Positions 62,378-64,000 of a DNA stretch of 64,000 nt are shown here, piece by piece. Each line of letters starts with the position of its first letter. The first letter of the stretch is position 1. The stretch comes from Puniceibacterium sediminis (GTDB lineage Bacteria; Pseudomonadota; Alphaproteobacteria; Rhodobacterales; Rhodobacteraceae). The stretch spans positions 124,001 to 188,000 of the forward strand of contig NZ_FZNN01000001.1 of the NCBI RefSeq assembly GCF_900188035.1. Reading direction: 5' to 3'. Under the pieces are notes generated by a model, which saw nothing but the letters and a program-made list of their open reading frames with translations, searched no databases and was not told the origin of the DNA. A program made the position numbers and the translations under genes.

Positions 62378-63751
62378 TCAACAGTTGGGGACATTGACCG
62401 CCAATCCGCCCAACGAGGTTTCCTTGTAGCGTTCGGACATGTCCGCGCCGGTCTGGCGCATGGTTTCGATGCAGGCGTCAAGCGGGACGAGGTGCACGCC
62501 GTCGCCCCGCAGAGCGAGCGAGGCGGCCGAGATCGCCTTGATCGCGCCAAGGCCGTTGCGTTCGATGCAAGGCACCTGCACCAGACCTTTGACCGGGTCA
62601 CAGGTCATGCCAAGGTGATGTTCCAGAGCGATTTCAGCAGCGTTTTCAATCTGTTCGGGGGTGCCGCCCATGACGGCGCAGAAACCGGCGGCGGCCATGG
62701 CGGCGGCCGAACCTACCTCGGCCTGGCAGCCGGCCTCGGCTCCGCTGATGGAGGCATTGTATTTCACCAGCCCGCCGATGGCGGCGGCGGTCAGCAGAAA
62801 ATCGGGCACGCGGGATTTGCTGGCCGAGGGTACGTGGTCAAGCCAGTAGCGAATCGTTGCGGGCACCACACCGGCCGCACCGTTGGTGGGGGCGGTGACG
62901 ACCTGCCCACCGGCGGCGTTCTCTTCGTTCACCGCCATGGCATAGGCTGACATCCAGTCGTTGATGGTGTGCGGCGCGCTCTGGTTCAGGCCGCGTTCGG
63001 CCAGCAGGGCGTCGTGAATCGCCCGGGCGCGGCGTTTCACCTTGAGCCCGCCGGGCAGGATGCCGTCGTTGGTCAGGCCGCGGTCTATGCAGTCATTCAT
63101 CACCTGCCATATCCGCGCGAGCCCGGCGTCGACGCTTTCGACGGTGCCGCGTGACAGTTCGTTCGCGCGCTTCATCTGCGCGATGGACAGGCCGGATGCC
63201 TTTGCCATCGACATCATCTCGTTCGCGGATTTGAAGGGGTAGGGGACCGGCGCGCCGGTGTCGGTATCCTTGCCCTGAGCCAGCTCTGCCTCGGTCAGAA
63301 CAAAACCGCCGCCGACGGAGTAATAGGTTTCCTGAAGGATCACGTCGCCCTGTGCGTCGGTCCCCATGAGGATCATGCCATTGGCATGGCCGGGCAGGTT
63401 GGGGCCAAAGTCGAACTTGAGGTCATGCACAGGGTCGAAATGCAGTTCCGGCAGGCCTTGGGGATGCAGCCTGTGGGTGTCGCGAATCTGGTCCAGCGCG
63501 ATCTGCGCGGCGGCGGCGTCATAGGTTTCGGGACGGAACCCGGCCAGTCCCAGCACCGTGGCGCGGTCGGTCGCGTGGCCGACGCCGGTAAAGGCCAGAC
63601 TGCCGTGCAGCGTGGCGCGCACGCCGGCGCAGTGAAAGGGCGCGGCGCGCAGGGCATCCAGAAAGCGCGCGGCGGCCACCATGGGCCCCATGGTATGCGA
63701 GGAGGACGGGCCAACGCCCACCTTGAACATGTCAAAAACGGAGAGGAACAT
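62378..63751 (-). CDS. sdaA: L-serine ammonia-lyase (iron-sulfur, single chain)
   Basis: SdaA deaminates L-serine to pyruvate and ammonia with a 4Fe-4S cluster. The 457 residues begin with the beta domain ([24 protein letters not shown]) and continue with the alpha domain. Cluster-ligand cysteine candidates are in [34 protein letters not shown] and VPCIERN. The short SSSHT motif is the family signature. GAGAGG precedes the ATG at 63751. It is followed downstream by nothing coding on this strand until the DMT gene. Confidence 0.94.
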   Translation of the reverse strand: MFLSVFDMFKVGVGPSSSHTMGPMVAAARFLDALRAAPFHCAGVRATLHGSLAFTGVGHATDRATVLGLAGFRPETYDAAAAQIALDQIRDTHRLHPQGLPELHFDPVHDLKFDFGPNLPGHANGMILMGTDAQGDVILQETYYSVGGGFVLTEAELAQGKDTDTGAPVPYPFKSANEMMSMAKASGLSIAQMKRANELSRGTVESVDAGLARIWQVMNDCIDRGLTNDGILPGGLKVKRRARAIHDALLAERGLNQSAPHTINDWMSAYAMAVNEENAAGGQVVTAPTNGAAGVVPATIRYWLDHVPSASKSRVPDFLLTAAAIGGLVKYNASISGAEAGCQAEVGSAAAMAAAGFCAVMGGTPEQIENAAEIALEHHLGMTCDPVKGLVQVPCIERNGLGAIKAISAASLALRGDGVHLVPLDACIETMRQTGADMSERYKETSLGGLAVNVPNC

Positions 63752-63753
63752 GG

Positions 63754-64000
63754 TTAAGTTGCGCTTCCTATCGGAGGGATCGGTGGCTGAGGGGCGGTGA
63801 AGGGGTGCGGGCCAAGGCCTTCGTCGCGTGATGCGGTCAATACACTGTTGCGCGCCTCGATCCGGGCGGCAAGGGCGGCGAGCGCGGGGTAGGTGCGAAG
63901 GTTGAACCAGCCGGTCTTGTTTGCGGGATACAGAGCGCACCAGCGCAGCATCGGCGCGATGTAGAGATCCAGCGCCGAAGGCTGCGCGGCATTAAGCCAG
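63754..64000 (-). CDS. Glutathione S-transferase family protein, C-terminal part
   Basis: The minus-strand frame is open to the window edge and reads WLNAAQPSALDLYIAPMLRW… then PANKTGWFNLRTYPALAALAARIEARNSV, the C-terminal helical domain of a GST. The N-terminal thioredoxin-like half lies outside the window. It ends 2 bp before the serine deaminase start, so the two may be one transcript. Confidence 0.8.
   Translation of the reverse strand, partial: WLNAAQPSALDLYIAPMLRWCALYPANKTGWFNLRTYPALAALAARIEARNSVLTASRDEGLGPHPFTAPQPPIPPIGSAT

Overview
The window is high-GC DNA from an alphaproteobacterium, almost certainly a marine Rhodobacteraceae (Roseobacter-group) member. The evidence is the gene content and order: small family-restricted proteins (DUF6280, DUF6324, DUF6476, DUF6524, DUF2842), a Pcm-like methyltransferase followed by tolC, and a PHA locus ordered phaZ / phaC-phaP-phaR. 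Further support comes from a GTTC-N7-GTTC SOS box before mmcB and the dispersed GTATTTT-GAAAGAGAAGAAG repeat often seen in this family. Most of the window is chromosomal housekeeping DNA with short intergenic gaps, not a mobile region. No transposase, integrase, CRISPR array or prophage module was found.

Layout. 1-5.7 kb: end of an AI-2E transporter, Pcm-like methyltransferase, TolC, a PopZ-like C-terminal-domain protein, efp and ygfZ. 5.7-18.8 kb: a glycosyltransferase, a decayed msbA-like ABC transporter fragment, a Cys phosphatase, two PLP aminotransferases, lolC-lolD, a c-type cytochrome lipoprotein, then hom, a NUDIX hydrolase, glpX and recJ. 18.9-22.2 kb: a more AT-rich segment between tRNA-Glu(UUC) and tRNA-Tyr(GUA), holding an orphan hybrid histidine kinase. 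22.3-34.3 kb: rlmB, the riboflavin genes ribB-ribH with nusB, a candidate 6S RNA, a ClpP-like protease/coiled-coil membrane protein pair, SOS-controlled mmcB, rluD, and rpoH behind a near-perfect sigma-32 promoter.

34.4-38.9 kb is a complete polyhydroxyalkanoate storage locus: depolymerase, synthase, phasin and the regulator PhaR, with TGC-rich palindromes before phaP and phaR that are likely PhaR operators. 39-48.6 kb is a one-direction amine/amino-acid catabolic cluster. It has a polar amino-acid ABC transporter (ATPase, binding protein, two permeases), two glutamine-synthetase-like gamma-glutamyl ligases around a class I amidotransferase, a PuuB-like FAD oxidase and a DegT-type aminotransferase. 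It resembles the Puu gamma-glutamylation route, but the duplicated ligase and DegT enzyme leave the substrate open. 48.7-64 kb: a PhnD-like/TerB pair, rlmJ, a repeat-rich gap with an AT-rich orphan secreted protein, pyrG, secG, a cobalt-type nitrile hydratase operon, purA, a long Rhodobacterales-type protein of unknown function, thiamine diphosphokinase, a DMT transporter, L-serine deaminase and the end of a GST.

The signals least explained by known features are: two arrays of CCATACG repeated at exactly 11-bp spacing, 40 kb apart; a dispersed hairpin-plus-motif repeat in four gaps; a 160-180-bp direct repeat near 51.3 kb; divergent genes sharing one CATG as both start codons; and a permease whose conserved N-terminus seems to need a non-ATG start.
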